The notes beneath the pieces were generated by a model. It was not told where the DNA came from. It saw nothing but the letters and a program-made list of their open reading frames with translations, and ran no database searches. A stretch of 64,000 nucleotides of DNA from Melieria omissa (Eukaryota; Arthropoda; Insecta; Diptera; Ulidiidae). The position numbers and the translations under genes are program-made. The DNA is taken from NCBI GenBank assembly GCA_963971225.1, contig OZ020267.1, forward strand, positions 70,221,718 through 70,285,717, written 5' to 3'. Within the stretch, counting starts at the first letter, position 1. Each line of letters begins with the position of its first letter. Positions 9,046 through 23,300 of this stretch are shown one piece after another.

Positions 9046-10075
9046 TATTGTCAACTTGAAGCTATTTGATTTAATCAATTTAATAAGAAAAAAAGCTCTG
9101 TTTTGGAAATGCGAAAATGTTATGAGTTTTTCAAATTGGATTTTTTGTTATTTTTACTTTATCTTATCTTGATTTTGTTGTTACAATGATGTGGTTGGAA
9201 TGTTTAGTTCCTTAAGACTATGGAGGCTATTAACAATAAATTTTGTATTGAAAAAACTTGAACAAGTTAAATAAACAATTTGCATTTATTGACAACTGAA
9301 TAAGTCACTAAAATGAAAAATAAATTAAATTACTTTAAAATTAAAAAAAACGATCAAAATAATGAAACACTGATGAAATGAAATGATAAAGCCAAGTAAG
9401 AATTAATTTTAAAAACTTTTTGTAAATCAAAAATAAACTAATTAAATAAAATTAAGAATAAATTAAAACAAATCTGTTTAATATTTTTATTGCAGTCAAA
9501 TAATTAAAAGACTGACTGACTTGGAGATCTTTAAAACTATGACTATGAAATTTTGTATTTATGTATAATTTTAAAATTGGGTTTTTGTATTTTGTCTTAA
9601 ATGAACTCGCATCGGATGCTTGTAATATGTTTTTGTAAAGTATGTTTACCTGAATTTCATTCAACAGCGAGTGCAACATTGCATCTGCTTGATGCTAAAC
9701 CGAGCAATATGCAGCAACGCTTTCGCAACAACCATGCGACAACATGTTGCAGTTGTCGCTCAGTGTGCATTCCGTTGCACAGCTGCTGAACAATCAAAAC
9801 AATGCAAGTTCGATAGTTGCAGTTCGACGTGTGCTGCCAACTAGGCAACGTTCGTTGTTGCGCAGCGGTGCTGCCAAGAGTAGCGCAAAACCGTACTCAT
9901 TCAAGGGTGGCCGTTGCGTCGCAAACACTGCCGACACACACAACCAAACGCGGCTAGCAGATACAGCACGCTCGCAGATACATTTCTGTTTGGCGCAGGT
10001 CGATGGATGGCAGCGGAGCGAGCAGGGGGCGGCAGTGGGCAGCACCAGAGAGCCACCGTATCTCGGCGCTGGTCT
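9046..10075. other. intergenic stretch before the leader promoter
   Basis: 9046-9600 is strongly AT-rich with no gene. 9600-10075 rises in GC and is full of CAACA/TTGCAG words. It directly precedes the Inr+DPE promoter and is probably its proximal regulatory region. The open frames on both strands here are mutual shadows without recognisable domains. Confidence 0.5.
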
Positions 10076-10104
10076 GGTGGCTGGCGAGTCGGGTCCGTGC
10101 AGTT

Positions 10105-10139
10105 TCAGTTTCTCGAGATCTGCTGGCTTCAATGGACGT
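10105..10139 (+). promoter_or_regulatory. Inr + DPE core promoter, TSS about 10107
   Basis: An initiator TCAGTT spans 10105-10110, with A at 10107 as +1. GGACGT at 10134-10139 falls exactly at +28 to +33 and matches the Drosophila DPE consensus RGWYVT at all six positions. No TATA box is seen at -30. Established knowledge: DPE function depends strictly on this spacing from the Inr. Such TATA-less promoters are common at fly developmental genes. Confidence 0.72.
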
Positions 10140-11260
10140 GTGCGTACGGCAAGGCGTGTAGCAGGCACTGTGCGTGTTTTTTGTTAATTTCAAGTTTTAA
10201 TTTTTCATCGAAATATTCCCAAATACATACATTACTGCGCCGAACGCGAGTGCGCATCAAACGTTGGGTCGCTTCGCAGTTGGCAATTAGTCAAAATTAA
10301 ATAATCCGCAAAATCATAAATCAAAATACATATTCAAGTGTAAAATCTTTAAGTCGCCGAAGAAGAAGAGGAAAACGTACTTAGTGCCAATAGCGAAAAC
10401 AGTGTGGAAGAAGAAGAAGAAGAAAAGTGTTAACGAGAAAACCGCAGCGAAAATACAAATTTACGAAAATCGGTGAAAAAGTCGGCTGGTAGTTTATTTC
10501 CTGTTTGAAATTCCTGCATACTGTTTGTTGTTTTTGTGTGTGGTTTTTGTGTTCGTGCTAAGGCGCAACTTTTTGGAGCGACCAATCGCCCAGAGCCCAC
10601 TCCTGCGCACGCAGTCCTCCTTGGCCAAGAAAACGTAAACGTAAAAATAGTTGCCGAGAAAATTGCACTGCAAAGTGGCAGTGGCTTAAAGTTAAGGAAA
10701 AAGTGTTGCAGCAGCGCTTGTTTGTGTGTGTGTGACATAGTGGAGTCGAGAAAAGGGGCTCTGCGACACCGCCATCTGCGCTGTCATTAAGTTTCATTAA
10801 TTTGCATTGACGTGCCCATTCCCAATTCCAATCGCCGGCCCGTGGCCTCGCGCCCGCTGCAATCGACAGTTAGGACAGTCAGCCAGCCAGCCAGCCCGCT
10901 GGCCAACTAACCAACCAACCAACCAACCAGCTAGTCGGCCACAATTTGGCCAGCACACAGAGGCGCACGCACACACTGACAGTTAGCGGCACATACACGC
11001 ACAGTTGCCATAGTGAGTTGGGCGCGTGTTGGTGCGACGTTGTTGTATCTATCGGATTTACATTATGATTCTATGAAATTCATTTGCAACACTCCACACT
11101 CGCCGTTCAGCGCGCAGCATTCTATTTCTGCTGTAACGCAACACATATTCGCTTGTAAGTGTCAGCCCCAAGTTGGCCAGACAGCTAGCCAGACGAACAG
11201 CCAGACGACACACACTTGCTGGTGTACATGAGAGCAGGCGAATAGCCAAAGAATTGAAAC
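10107..11260 (+). other. predicted noncoding 5' leader exon
   Basis: The sequence downstream of the Inr+DPE pair has the A-rich, AAG/AAAC-rich texture of fly 5' untranslated leaders, with several short upstream ORFs and no credible coding frame. It contains an (AACC)n run at about 10903-10929. Consensus donors occur at 11155 (TT|GTAAGT) and 11261 (AAC|GTAAGT), and a weaker GTGAGT at about 11410. I infer a first exon of about 1.05 or 1.15 kb spliced to exons right of the window. Confidence 0.5.
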
Positions 11261-14200
11261 GTAAGTTCTTGTGTTGCTTTTTGTTGTTTCGCTGTATTTT
11301 TTTTGTGTGGCTTTTTGAGTTTGTTGTTGTTTCCAATCGAAACAGCCTTTGAATTGTGCTTTTTTGGTATTAATTAGAGGTGAAAAACAACAATACGCAG
11401 TAATATTGCTTGCGTGTGAGTCGAGAATCTGGGGGCGGGAGGTGTCGTGGTCTCGGCTCTCTTTGCAGTGCTTGGCCTGGTTGCGATGGATGAATTAACA
11501 AGGTCATCGAAGCTGAGAGTGCAAGCTTGAAGGACTGTCAGCAAGTGTGGGGGGAAATGAATTCAACAGTCGCTTTTGATGAACTGTCAGTTCAATTATT
11601 AATCGGTTTTATAACTCTTTGAAAACCGTCTGAAGCGATTGTACGATTTGCTATACAATTCTGTTAGGTCCTGTTAAAAAAAATTAAATAGATTAAGAAA
11701 AAAATCATAAGGAGAGTTTGTTTTAATTTTTAAATATATCCATGACTTAGTAGTGGAAAATTAACTACTGTGGAAATAAGAACGAAAGTAGTGGTTGGTT
11801 TTCAAAGGAATAACTTTAGAGCCTAAAGTAGATCGGCAAGTGAAAATTTTGTCTCCTTGAAAAATATCACAATCAACTCAATCTAACTGTAAATTTCGGT
11901 AAATTATCAGATATAACAACAATTTATTAAAAAATAATATTTAAGGATATCAGAAGGAGAAGGCTGTCTTTGTAAGGACAAGTAAGGCCAGAAAAAATTT
12001 TAAATAATACATACCTAAGATTTTTTAAAAGTGTTTGTTTTAAATGTTCACTCCAGTTTTTATATTTAAACATATTTAAACATTTTGAATTAAAAACTTT
12101 AACTGAAAAGAAGTAAATTATATTCAAAATGAATTAAACGCATTAAATGTTTATTTAATGTCAATTTTCTGCTTATTTCTAGATATTTAAAAATTTTTGT
12201 AATTTTTTAAATTTATAATTGTTTCACAAAACATGCAGGTTTATAATTTTTGGAATGAAATAAAATAAAAAACAAGTATTTCTTTTTTTCTATACTTGCT
12301 TTCCAATTTGAATTAGTTTTATAATTCGATTTCTACATTCGATTTCTACTACAATTTTCCCAACATTCGTAAAAATTTTGCTACTAATTCTACGCGCCGC
12401 GCATTCATCTTCGCATTTATCTTTGTTTATTTGCTGCTTGTGCCTCTTTGCTCAATTTTAGTGTCAGTGTTGTTGTTGTTGTTTTCTTATTTTTTTTTAG
12501 GGTAATTGTTTTTGCTGGCCTACCTGTCTTTTACCTTTTTTGTATGCGTGCGTGTGTGTGTTGACCATTTTCATGTTGCTTCTTCAATGATCTCGTGTTG
12601 TTGGTGTTTGTTTTGTTGTTGTTGCTGCTGATGTTGTCTAACAGCATCAATCTTATAATCATCATTAACACGGTGCTCCATTCCCCGGCGTCTATTTTGC
12701 TTTCTATTCTATTTTATGCTTCTTTCGTGTTGCCTCTTCACTGTTTTGCTATGGCAAACGGAGCAGCTGCCCGTCTCCGGCTCCGGTGCGCATCATAATC
12801 ACTCATTATGATCACATATCAACAGAAAAATAAAAATAAAAAATTTAAAATTTTGTTGGCACTTGGCGCGCTCTCCCGTTTCCTTTTCCTCTCTCACTTG
12901 GTTTCTAATTCTAGCTGGAACTTTTTCTTTCCAACATTTTTAGTGGCCGCTATGTCGATTTCTCTTTACCGCACATTCTACTTTTCAATATTATACATTT
13001 TGTGGCTATGCTCTTTCCCTTTCTGTTCACTAGCTCATGTGCACTTGTAAGTGTGTGTGTGATGTGTAATGTGTGGCCGCTTCCTCGTCTCGTCGTCTAC
13101 TAAAGTTTAAGTCGTACTTTGCACTGCCGCAATTTAAGTCAGGGCCTTGTCTTGTCTTGTTGTTGTTGCTTACACTGTCTCGACTGTCTCGACAATGCGC
13201 ATTCTAAACAAACGACAAATACTGCGTAGCCCATAATGAAGTTCTAGTCGATCTATGTAGCTGGAATTTCAGTGCTGGCACATTCAGCGAACGCTCGTTG
13301 AGGTTAGGTTGCGCTTCGAGCGGTCGTTGATTTGTTGCAGCTGCTTAATTAGAAAGTCGTTGCTTTGTTTCAGCGTTTCTTCACAAATGCGCTTAAGCCG
13401 CACTTAAACAGCGCTTAAGTCGGTTGGCTGCTAAAAGTGCGCTTTTCCGGCGGCAGCGCGTGGGAGAACAACGAGCAGCGCGACGCACTGTAAATCGCAG
13501 CTGATGGCCATTGTCAAGTTCAAAATCGTTGCTCAAATGTTGTTGTTGTCATTGTTTTTGTCGTTGATTGCTGTTGATGCCATCACGTACGTTGCAATGT
13601 GCGCGTACCTACCTTTTTTGGTAAAATTCAAAACATTCAAGACATTTGCAATTGATTTTTTTTTATGCTGTTCAAGTGGTTTTTGTTGCTGTTGTTGCCT
13701 TTTAACAAATAGAAATTTTTACTTAGCGGTGCAGGAAAACAAACAAAGCAAATAAAAGTGACAATAAAATTAAATGTGATTGCATTTTGCAGTTAAACAG
13801 CACAAATTTATCTTCGAAATAAATGCGATATCACAACAACAACAACAACAATGAAAGCGAAATAAGAGCGTCAACGACAACAACAGAGCAAACGCTGAAA
13901 ATGGTAAAAGTGTTGCTGCGGCGACTTTTGCAAACGCAAACAACAACAACAACAACAGCAGCAGTAGCAGTAGCAACATCAACAGTAAACGAACAACACA
14001 ACAGCAATGAACAAAATTACAAATCCATCATTGGAAAGTTGGCTTGATTGCGGAATGTTTTTGCAATAGCAATAACAACAAAAACAACAACTACAGTGGC
14101 AAAGATTTTTTTTGAAAAATCGAAAATATGTGAAAATTAAACAAAACAGCAACAAAATCGCATACGATTTACTTAAACCAGCAAAATAGTGTCAGTGTTG

Positions 14201-17200
14201 CAAAGGCAATAGCAACAACAAAAAACACGACACTCGCTTTGCGAGCTGCGAGCGATTTGCAATTTTCGCTGTCAATTGTGGCACGTTGTTGCTGTTGTGG
14301 CAGCTTTAATTTTCTTGAACATTTATGCGATTTGCTCTACTGTCGACGGCGCGGTTACGTGGTTGCTAAATACATTATTGGGCCCATTTTGTCCATGTGC
14401 AACGCTTAAATTGCTATCGTTTTTATTGTTGCAGTTGTTGTTGTTGGTGTTGTACTTTAGCGAGTCTATTGTATTGCTGTGTTAGCAACAATTAGTCGAA
14501 TATTTTGCAAGAGCAACGCGTGCAACATTTCACTAACTCTTTGTAGTGATTGTTGTTAATTTTCTTGTTTTTTAAATTGTTCCCTTTTCTAAATTTATTT
14601 GCATTAAAATTTATTAGTGAAATTTTGAATTTTTGTTGCTGACTTTCTTCTGATGTTATTTGCTACAGGTATCACTACAAAGTGTTGCGTCACAGCTCAT
14701 GACAACATGTGGGTTATGTGGAAATTTAGATATTTTTGTGCTGCATGGAACTTTACATGAATGGAATGGAAGAAATACCAATGTCATAGCTCTGTTCGGG
14801 CGTTTTTTAGGCAAGTCCAGTCCAGTCTCAGTAGTTGAAAACAATTTATATTTTATATGTGGAGTTGGTTAATTTGAGATTCGAACTCATAAGCCTCTGA
14901 TTGTAAACAAAAACCCTAGGATTTTTGAAGGAAAAGCTCAGCAAGTGATTTATATAACCGTTTATGGTAAACAAAAGCAGTCGCCTCAAAAGAGAAGAAT
15001 CCTTGTCCTCTAATGCAACTATTAGAGACTTCGAAATCATAAATCAAAGCGGCTAATACACCGTGGGGCTTCGAGGGGAAGAGGTGTCACAAATTCCACT
15101 TATCGATTTACTAAAGTTCGCTAATAGAGTTTGGGCACTCATGAATGAAGTCTCTTTATCTAGGTATGTACATATATATATCTGGTATCGCCAAGGACCT
15201 GATCGTCTATGCGCGGCCTTTTGCCAGAGAGTTGAATCTACCTTAACCTTTACCTAAAGTTTCCTCAAGGCGTTTGTATTATAACTACAGCTGCACACCA
15301 ATCTGGGTGCAGCTTTCTGACATTAATAGGAAATTTCAGCATTCTTCAATCACAGGAACTCTGATAGACAAATTCGTTGCAGTCTTGTTTTCATTTTACC
15401 TTGGATATATTTTAAGAGTTTTTATTACTCCTCTATGTAGTAACATGGAGAAGGGCCTTTCCTTCTTAGGCCATTCTCTTCTGAAATATCACAGAAATTA
15501 CATGAAGCTATAAAATTCGGCTACCAAAAACCATAAAAGAAATTACTTTCCAACCAAAATCTGTCAATGAATTGCTTTCCATCACTTTGCATAAGCATTT
15601 CATAACCCATTCAACAGACATAAAATTATATAAATCTTCTGTTGGACACATTTGGAAGATTTCAAATATTCTCTGCTGCTACGCATATCACGCTGACAAT
15701 TGACAGCTGTCAAAAACATGCGTGCGGGAGTATTTTCACAGCGTCCGTAGCGCGTTCGGCCGCTGCTGACAGTGTAGAAAACAACGAGAAATTGTAAGAA
15801 ATGCAGTGTAAATATAAAAAGCCTCAACCAAAAACACGCTCACTTATTTATGGCTGTTGACAAGCCGTTGGTCGCGCTATTTCAGTGGCCCCAAAGTTGG
15901 TACAAATGACAGTCTACGGACTGCCCAACCCAATTATTTGCTCGCAACTATTGTAGAGACAAAAAAATGCAATGGGAAAAGACACACGGAAAAACAATGT
16001 TCAGCGAGCTCTAACGCAACCGCCAACGGGAAATGGCAAGGGAAAAGGCCTGTGGAAAGGTCGGTGTCGGCACCGCTTTAGATGTAACGTCGGAATTACT
16101 GCCGCTTTAGCTTGTAGGCATTTATTTAATGCCTGTTTTGCTGCTGCTGTTGTTGTCATCTAATTTTAAAGTACGCGTGCGGTTGGCATTGTTTTCCGTT
16201 TTTCCCTTCAACATTTCGGTGTCTTTTTCCTATCGTTTTCCTGTGCAACGCTCGCCTGGCATTACCGACACCAGCGCCCAGCACCGGTTAGGCGCGGGAA
16301 ATATGAAAATATTCACAGGTTTATGCATTACACAATTTTCCACGTGTATGTATGTTTGTATGTACTATTTTCTCTGTGCAGTGTTTTTGCGCCTTTTAAC
16401 AATTATTCACTAATTTGTTGTTGTTGTTATTATTGTTGGCAAATTATACACTCAAATTGTGTTGTTTCGAATTGAAAGCACTGAATATTTGCCATTTCGC
16501 TCGCTTGCCGCATTTTCCGGCCGCATGTTATTCACATTGTATGTGTCTTCTTGGTGTTTCATTTTCATTTTCGATTTCAGTTTTATTTTGGTATTTGTGT
16601 ATTTTTGCGCCATTTTCGTCTAGTTGGCGAATGTATCTGTGAATTTGTGCTTGATTTTTCTCAAAGTTTTCACTTGGTTTTATTCACCGCACAGAGGAAG
16701 CAAAATATACGAGTACTCAAGTACAACAAAAATCCTACAACAACAACAACAAAATAATGGAAATGAATGGAAGTTCCCAGCGCGTACGTGCAAGCACACA
16801 ATTTATTTGGAAAACACTAAGCAACGTATGTATGTTGTATGTGATTGTTGTTGTAGTTGCAGTTGTAGCAGCTGTTGTAAGCTGCAAAAAAACGCAAAGA
16901 AATCTTAAACAAAAAATCGGCTATTAGTCGAAAAGGTAACTGCCATTATTATCATCATTGTTGTTGTAGTAGTAGTTGTTGTGTTTATAGTTGTTGCCAC
17001 GGTGAAACTGCAACCGAAACATTTGTGTAACATTTAAAACGAGGCAATAATTTTGCGTTGGCCACATTTAACAAGAGAAATGCCAGTGGAAAAAAAGTAA
17101 AACACCAAAGAAAATGTTTATTGAAGTGCTGGCAGCCAGCTGAGCAGGAAAAGCGGCAGAATATCGACGGCCGTAGTATTTTTTGCCACTCCATTTTGAG

Positions 17201-18520
17201 AAAGTAACGTGTGCTCTACTAACGCATAAACTAGGAAAAGAAACAGCTGTGAGTAAAGAGTTAATTGGGACTGGTGCCGGCTCAACAGGGTGTCACTGAT
17301 TTATAAAAATAATTGATTGTCAAATTTGGCAAAACCGTTATGAATGTCTTGAGCTTTGTTCGGTAATGGACGCTATGGATTTGAAAAACAGAAATAAGTA
17401 TTGTTGACATTGAAATAGCTAAAAATTGAAGTAATGCTACACTGCGTGAAAATCTAATGCATTTTATTGATTGATATCTTTAAAAACTCACCTAAACTGA
17501 ATAAATACAATATTTAAGCTGTTAAGTATACAATTCTACGCTTACAGTCTGAATGGGTTAAAGCTTCTGCTACCAGTACCAATTGCTCCTTCACTATGTG
17601 AAGCTCATGTCTTATCCACTAGAGTTCTGTTTGGCCTGGACTGTTGCACATTTTGTATTGGGGGATTGGCGATTTATTGAACAACACACGATATACAACG
17701 ATGTACCAAGATCTATTTGGTACCTTTAGAAGCGCATATGGGTCAATATTGCGGCCTTTCTTGACCTAAGAGGGAGTCAAATCTTAATTATTGCTTATTA
17801 CTGGGTGAATTATTTATATCTTTGGTTGTTTCACAATTATGATGAGTCACACTTTCTGTTACAATTTCCTTGGCCAAAGAATTGGATAAGTTTTATGCTA
17901 TGAATTATGTCGTAGAACTATCATAGACCTTCGTATTTTAAGAAGCAGTGAAGAAAACGTCAGTGCGCAAGGGATTCCCTTTGAATGCGCCAGTTCTGAT
18001 AAGATGCAGAGATTTTCTTATAACATTTGAACCTATAAGATTGGAATCCATGCCATCCAGTCTGGCATTAATAGGCGATTTTATGCAATCTTATTCGATT
18101 TTATAGCTTCTTAATGTTTCATACAGGGGCGCCCACAGGATTTCAATTGGGCAAGGATTCTGTACACAATTTTTGAGTCCAATACCATTTGAAACTATGT
18201 CTTCCTCTCACAATTTTTGTACCAAACACATACTTGCGTGTGACAGTGGTTTCATGCCATAATATTGTGTTGTAAAGTATTGAATAAGAAGATTTAAATA
18301 AATAATTAAAAATCAAATAAAAAAATCCCCGCTTGTCTTGATTGTTAGTCTTTAAGTGTGTTTAATGACACTTAATCAGAGTGCTATCGAAAGCAATTCC
18401 AATTTAATGTGAACAAAACACATATCATTTGAAATAAAACTAAATTTTTCAACAACTTCCAACAATTCAAAAACATAGTAATAGTCGTACGATTTATTTC
18501 AATCAAGAAAAAAATAAGCG
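11261..18520 (+). other. intron-like noncoding DNA, part 1
   Basis: No exon, tRNA or intact transposon recognised. 11560-12420 is AT-rich. 12430-16900 is dense in TTG/CAA trinucleotide tracts, for example CAACAACAACAACAACAA at 13835-13853, which generate many short leucine- or threonine-rich frames on both strands. 13260-13500 and 15680-16100 are locally GC-richer. 17300-18500 reads as unique DNA without a recognisable family. Confidence 0.45.
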
Positions 18521-19841
18521 GCCAAAATGCAATGGCGCGAAAAATTCAAAACGCCTCCAGCAAAAGCGGCAAACAAGAAAATTGTTTGTGCAATAACATT
18601 AAAACTGGTCTCGACCAGGTTTTGTGCTCTTGCCAGAAAACATCAAACACTGGTCATAGACAAGTTTGTGGCGCATTATTCATACAACTGTAAACACCGC
18701 ACTGACCGGCGAGTAGCAAAAAATAAATAAACAGCAGAGAAAAGGCACAAAACAGTGCTGCCAAAGCGCATTTCGCACAAACAAAAAGGAATATATTTGT
18801 GAGGAAAAACAGTAAAGCCGGCGCAACTTGCAACTTCAACTGTTGCCGGTCACGTTTAGCGTTGCCAAAATCGTCCACTCAGCCACACCGACCGACTCAC
18901 AGTTGCCTACCGCAATAATGACGCTCACACGAACACCATTAGGGTAATTAAAACCAATCGTTGACACACAGTGCCCGGTGGTCGTTCTCACGGCGTCAAA
19001 GGTGATTTTGCCACTTTGGGCGCAACCGCACAGCTACCTGCGGCCCTGTGCGACAATTTTCACACTGGCGACCAGCGGAAGACATCGTATTTGACCACTC
19101 ACTGTCGGTCGCTTGGCCATAACGGCAGAGTGACAGCACAAATTGACAATGACGTTAGATGAACGGGCTATTTATTTGCATTGAACACAACCGATGAATG
19201 GGAATGGGAGTGTTTACAACAGACTCGAGTTCTTGTGTTGATGTTTATGTTCCATTGAATGCCATAGAAAATTGATGAGTATCACTGGAATTTCGGGCTT
19301 TGGAATGATAAGAAAAGGACTTTGATGAGAATACATGTGGCAGATTGGTTCCTTCCGGTTGCATCAATGTAACGTATTCTTATAATATGAGATATCAAGA
19401 TTTAAAATATCGGAGGTTTTAAAGCTAAATGCTTTTTAACAAACATTGTCCAGTTACATTCAACACATTCATAATGTAAAAATTTCTTGCCATAATCGCT
19501 GCTTTCAATGCGCCATGTGACATTCGCTTAAACCGCCAAAACTGTTTGGCATAAAACTCACTGAGTTGAGGAGCGTGTTGCATAGTTTTAAAAATTCTAT
19601 AGATACTCAGGAAAATGATTGAGCATTATTTTTTTTTATTATAAAGTCTGAAGTGCAGGAGCACATAAGAAGTGAGCTCTATTATTAGCTACTTGTTCAG
19701 TTTTCCCCCTTTCCTCTCTCTCTACCTTTTGTATGCGTTTGCCTCTTTCACGCAAAGGGCCAAACTGTCAATTGACAAAACGGAAATGCCGCAGGGGTGT
19801 CGTTTTTTCGATTTACGAGTCTTTTGCTCAAGCACAACATA

Positions 19842-19860
19842 CACACACACACACACATAC
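19842..19860. repeat. (CA)n microsatellite
   Basis: Uninterrupted AC dinucleotide repeat, about nine units. Confidence 0.9.
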
Positions 19861-20278
19861 TCGCATCATCATTGTTGGCGTTTAGTGCAGTTGTTTCTGT
19901 GCTAGTTTTTGTCACTTTTTATGGATGGTTTTTGTTTTTTGGTAGCCATGTATACCGTGTCGTCTGTCCATTGCGCCGTTCGTCCAGCTGTGCAGCAGGC
20001 GAATGTTTTGGCCCAGCGGTGCATGTGTGTGCATACCTACACATGTGTATGTTTGCACGTGTATGCTGAATGACAGTTAACATGGCCTAGATGTCAGGAA
20101 AACTGTCATTAGCAGCACTTCTTCATGCTGCACGTTCGGCCTTTATTGCTGGCCACGTTTTTTTGCGTTTGGTTTTTTTCCGCTGTCGTTGATTTGCTGG
20201 TTTTTTTGCTTTATTTTTCTTGCTGCCGTTTTGCTGTTTTTCCAGCTGATCTTCTGATTTGGTTGTGGGCTGATTTGG

Positions 20279-20301
20279 TGTGTGTGTGTGTGTGTGTGTG
20301 T
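20279..20301. repeat. (TG)n microsatellite
   Basis: Uninterrupted TG dinucleotide repeat, about eleven units. A likely polymorphic marker. Confidence 0.9.
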
Positions 20302-23300
20302 TGGATTAGGCGGCAAGATCAAAGCTATGGACTTGTCATTAAAGTGTGGTTGATGCGCGTAGGAATTTCGGGTTGCTAGACATGAGGGGCTTAAATTGTG
20401 TTTTTGTTGATGCCAAGTTGGTGATAAAATGACGCGGAGATTTTCAGCGATTTGTCTACATGAGTCTGGTATATTTTAGGATTTAATTTTGAGCGCAAGT
20501 TGTGATTCGAGTACAGAGTTTTAACGAATGGGAATTTATGGGAAATCATTTGATTTAAATTATGTTGTTAGCATTTACACAAACAAACCCTAATTATGTA
20601 GCTGGTGTTGTAGAACTTTAGACTTGAGTAGCTAAGATTTCATGCGTGTGTGTGTTTTGAGTATTTTTTATAAAAGTATTTCTTAGCACAACTTGTGGTA
20701 GATTGTCTTCTTGATCTGTTTTTAGCCTGTTGCATATTTAACTACACACTAACATAAAAATTCCTTTTGACGGCAATCCCAATTAAAGCGCAAATTATTC
20801 ACAGTGCTCGTCGTAAACTGGGCGTCTTAAATTTAATTTTTTGTTTTTATACTCTCTACGTTTCATTATTGTTGTTAATGAATAAACACACAAAAACATA
20901 TTTAATGAGTTCTATAGACCTACCTCAAGCAATTTTTAATGCCTTTTATATATCTTTTTTTATTTCAACTACACACATACCATAATTTTTAATGTGTTGT
21001 TCAAACCTACCTCAACAATTTTATGCGTCTGATGTGAGTATCTACATAATATCTATAATTTGAAGAGGTCGCGGTTTTAGAGTTCTAAGAATTGGTTGCC
21101 TATCGTGAGAAAACGGAATAAGAACTATAACAATAAGCATTACATTGAGTAAAATTTTTTATAGTCAATTGGACAAGTTTTGTGACGACTTGTGTCTGCG
21201 ATTTATTAAGAACATCAACATTATCAGAAACGCCTTAAGGTTGGAAGGGAGAGAGAGAGCAATGGTTAAGTTCAGTAGGAAGCTCAATCTGTATGCATTT
21301 GAGTACATATTTTAATTAGTTCAGCGTATGTCATATAATAGTGTGGACGGAGTGCTGTATGTGTTGACTTCACAAATCCTTTTCTCTTTGATAAGACCAA
21401 CTTGATTTGGTTTCTAGCATTGGGTTTATTCCAGATAGATAGAACATGATAAGAAAACGAGCACCCCACTTGAATTTGTATGCTTAGATTACAAGTGTCA
21501 GGGAAAATGTCTGCATGAAGCCTTTTCCATACTTGAGCAGAAAATTAGAAAAGGAACTACGGAACACCCCGCTTGAACTTAGCGAGATAATTAGTGCCTG
21601 GGATTATGATCACAGAAAGCTATTCCTTAACTCATTACTCAATTACTAAAAGCCCAAACTGATCACTTAACCCTCGAATAACGCAAACGTTTTCTAATAC
21701 AATTGCAAAATAAGATCTGTGTTGCAGGTTTAAGTAACAGACAGAATATTTTTGGAGCGACCATTGAACCGTAAAATGCTAGAGACATACATAGCTCAAC
21801 TACGGAATTGCCACAGAAAATGCCACATTTGCTTGTACCGAACGCACCGACATTACAAAGTTACGACCTCAACAAAATCCAGTGTCACTGACATTTGAAT
21901 GTTTACTGTTACACATAACTGTTCAGCAGTTGAGCAGTTTACACAAATCACATTGTAGCTTTTGTTAAATGTCAAGTGCAAGCATTACAACAGAAAGCCA
22001 CAAAAACCGACCAACTATGCAGCGGCCGGACCTAGCGGACATGCCGTTAAAACGCATAAACTAATGAGCGCCGCCGCATACCGGCTGGCCAGAACGAGAT
22101 AACGTTACATTTTGACACGTGAAAATTATGAACAACAAATCAAGCGGCAAGTGGGCCCCAAACAACACACTGCAGCGACAAAGCACACATTTGGCTGGCA
22201 TTTCCTCTTCGGTGCCCATTCCAACAGACTTTCTTAAACGGTATGGAATTTTGTTGCATTGCCGCTAACAGCAGTCACCGTGATGTGGCTGCAGCATAAC
22301 AGCTGTAAAACAACTGTTGGCGCCTATGTTGGGGCGAGCGGCATTGCCAGCGTGCACTGGTTTGTGCAGTTAACAGTGCCGCAACTGTTGCGAGGAAGTG
22401 TGGGTGGCTGTAGATGCGGTGGCTGGACGTTTTCATTTTTGATGCCAGGAATTATACGTGCATTCGTGTGCAACGCACAAACTGCAATTTGTGTTAACAA
22501 CACAGCAACACGCCCACGCACCCACACACGCTGCCAGCCAACATGTTGCTATCCCTGTTGGGAATTGCATTGGGGGCGAAATAAGGGCAATGTGTAGTTG
22601 CCAGCCAGCATCCTAAAAGGCGCCGATTGACCCAGTTTCAAAGCTTTTACATATGTTGCGACACACAAACACACACGCGCGCACCTATATACACTATAAA
22701 TGTGTATGTATTATAGTTGGGTATATGGATTTATTTAAACTGAAAGCGATATACATATACAAACTTCACTTGCTGACGTGCATTGGCCTGACCATTTGTA
22801 ACTTCTGGCAACATTTTTAGTGTGTTTTCAAAATTTATGGTGTCAAGTTGTAGTGAGACGTAAAAATACACGCACATACATCACGTGTAGCGCGTAGATT
22901 ACTTCGACTGGGTGTGTTGTTTGGCGTTTCCTGGCAGGCGGCATCGTTAAATGGTAACTCAGAATACTTCTTTGTCGAGTTGCTGTTTGCGCGGAAAAAG
23001 CACTAAAGCGTGTACGGTTTACATTGGTCGCAGGTAAGCGCTGCCCAAATAGAAAAGAACCCGCTGCATTTTTAATATAAACATTTTTAATTTTTACAAG
23101 CGCGCTTTATGGGCTTTTGTTAAAGACAATGTGTTTATTTGACTTTCGACGTGTGCTGTGTGGTGGTGTGCGTGGCGTGCCTTAATCTTTTCAACCTTCA
23201 CAAAGACTTTGACACCTTGCCGGGCTCAACAATGTGTAGCAAGTTACATACATATGTACATATGATGCATTGAAATAGATAAAGATAATGGGGTATCTAC

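Noticed and set aside
14656..14872. Overlapping 62- and 70-codon frames with non-repetitive composition
   Set aside because: They looked more protein-like than their surroundings, but I could not match either strand to a family or find splice sites.
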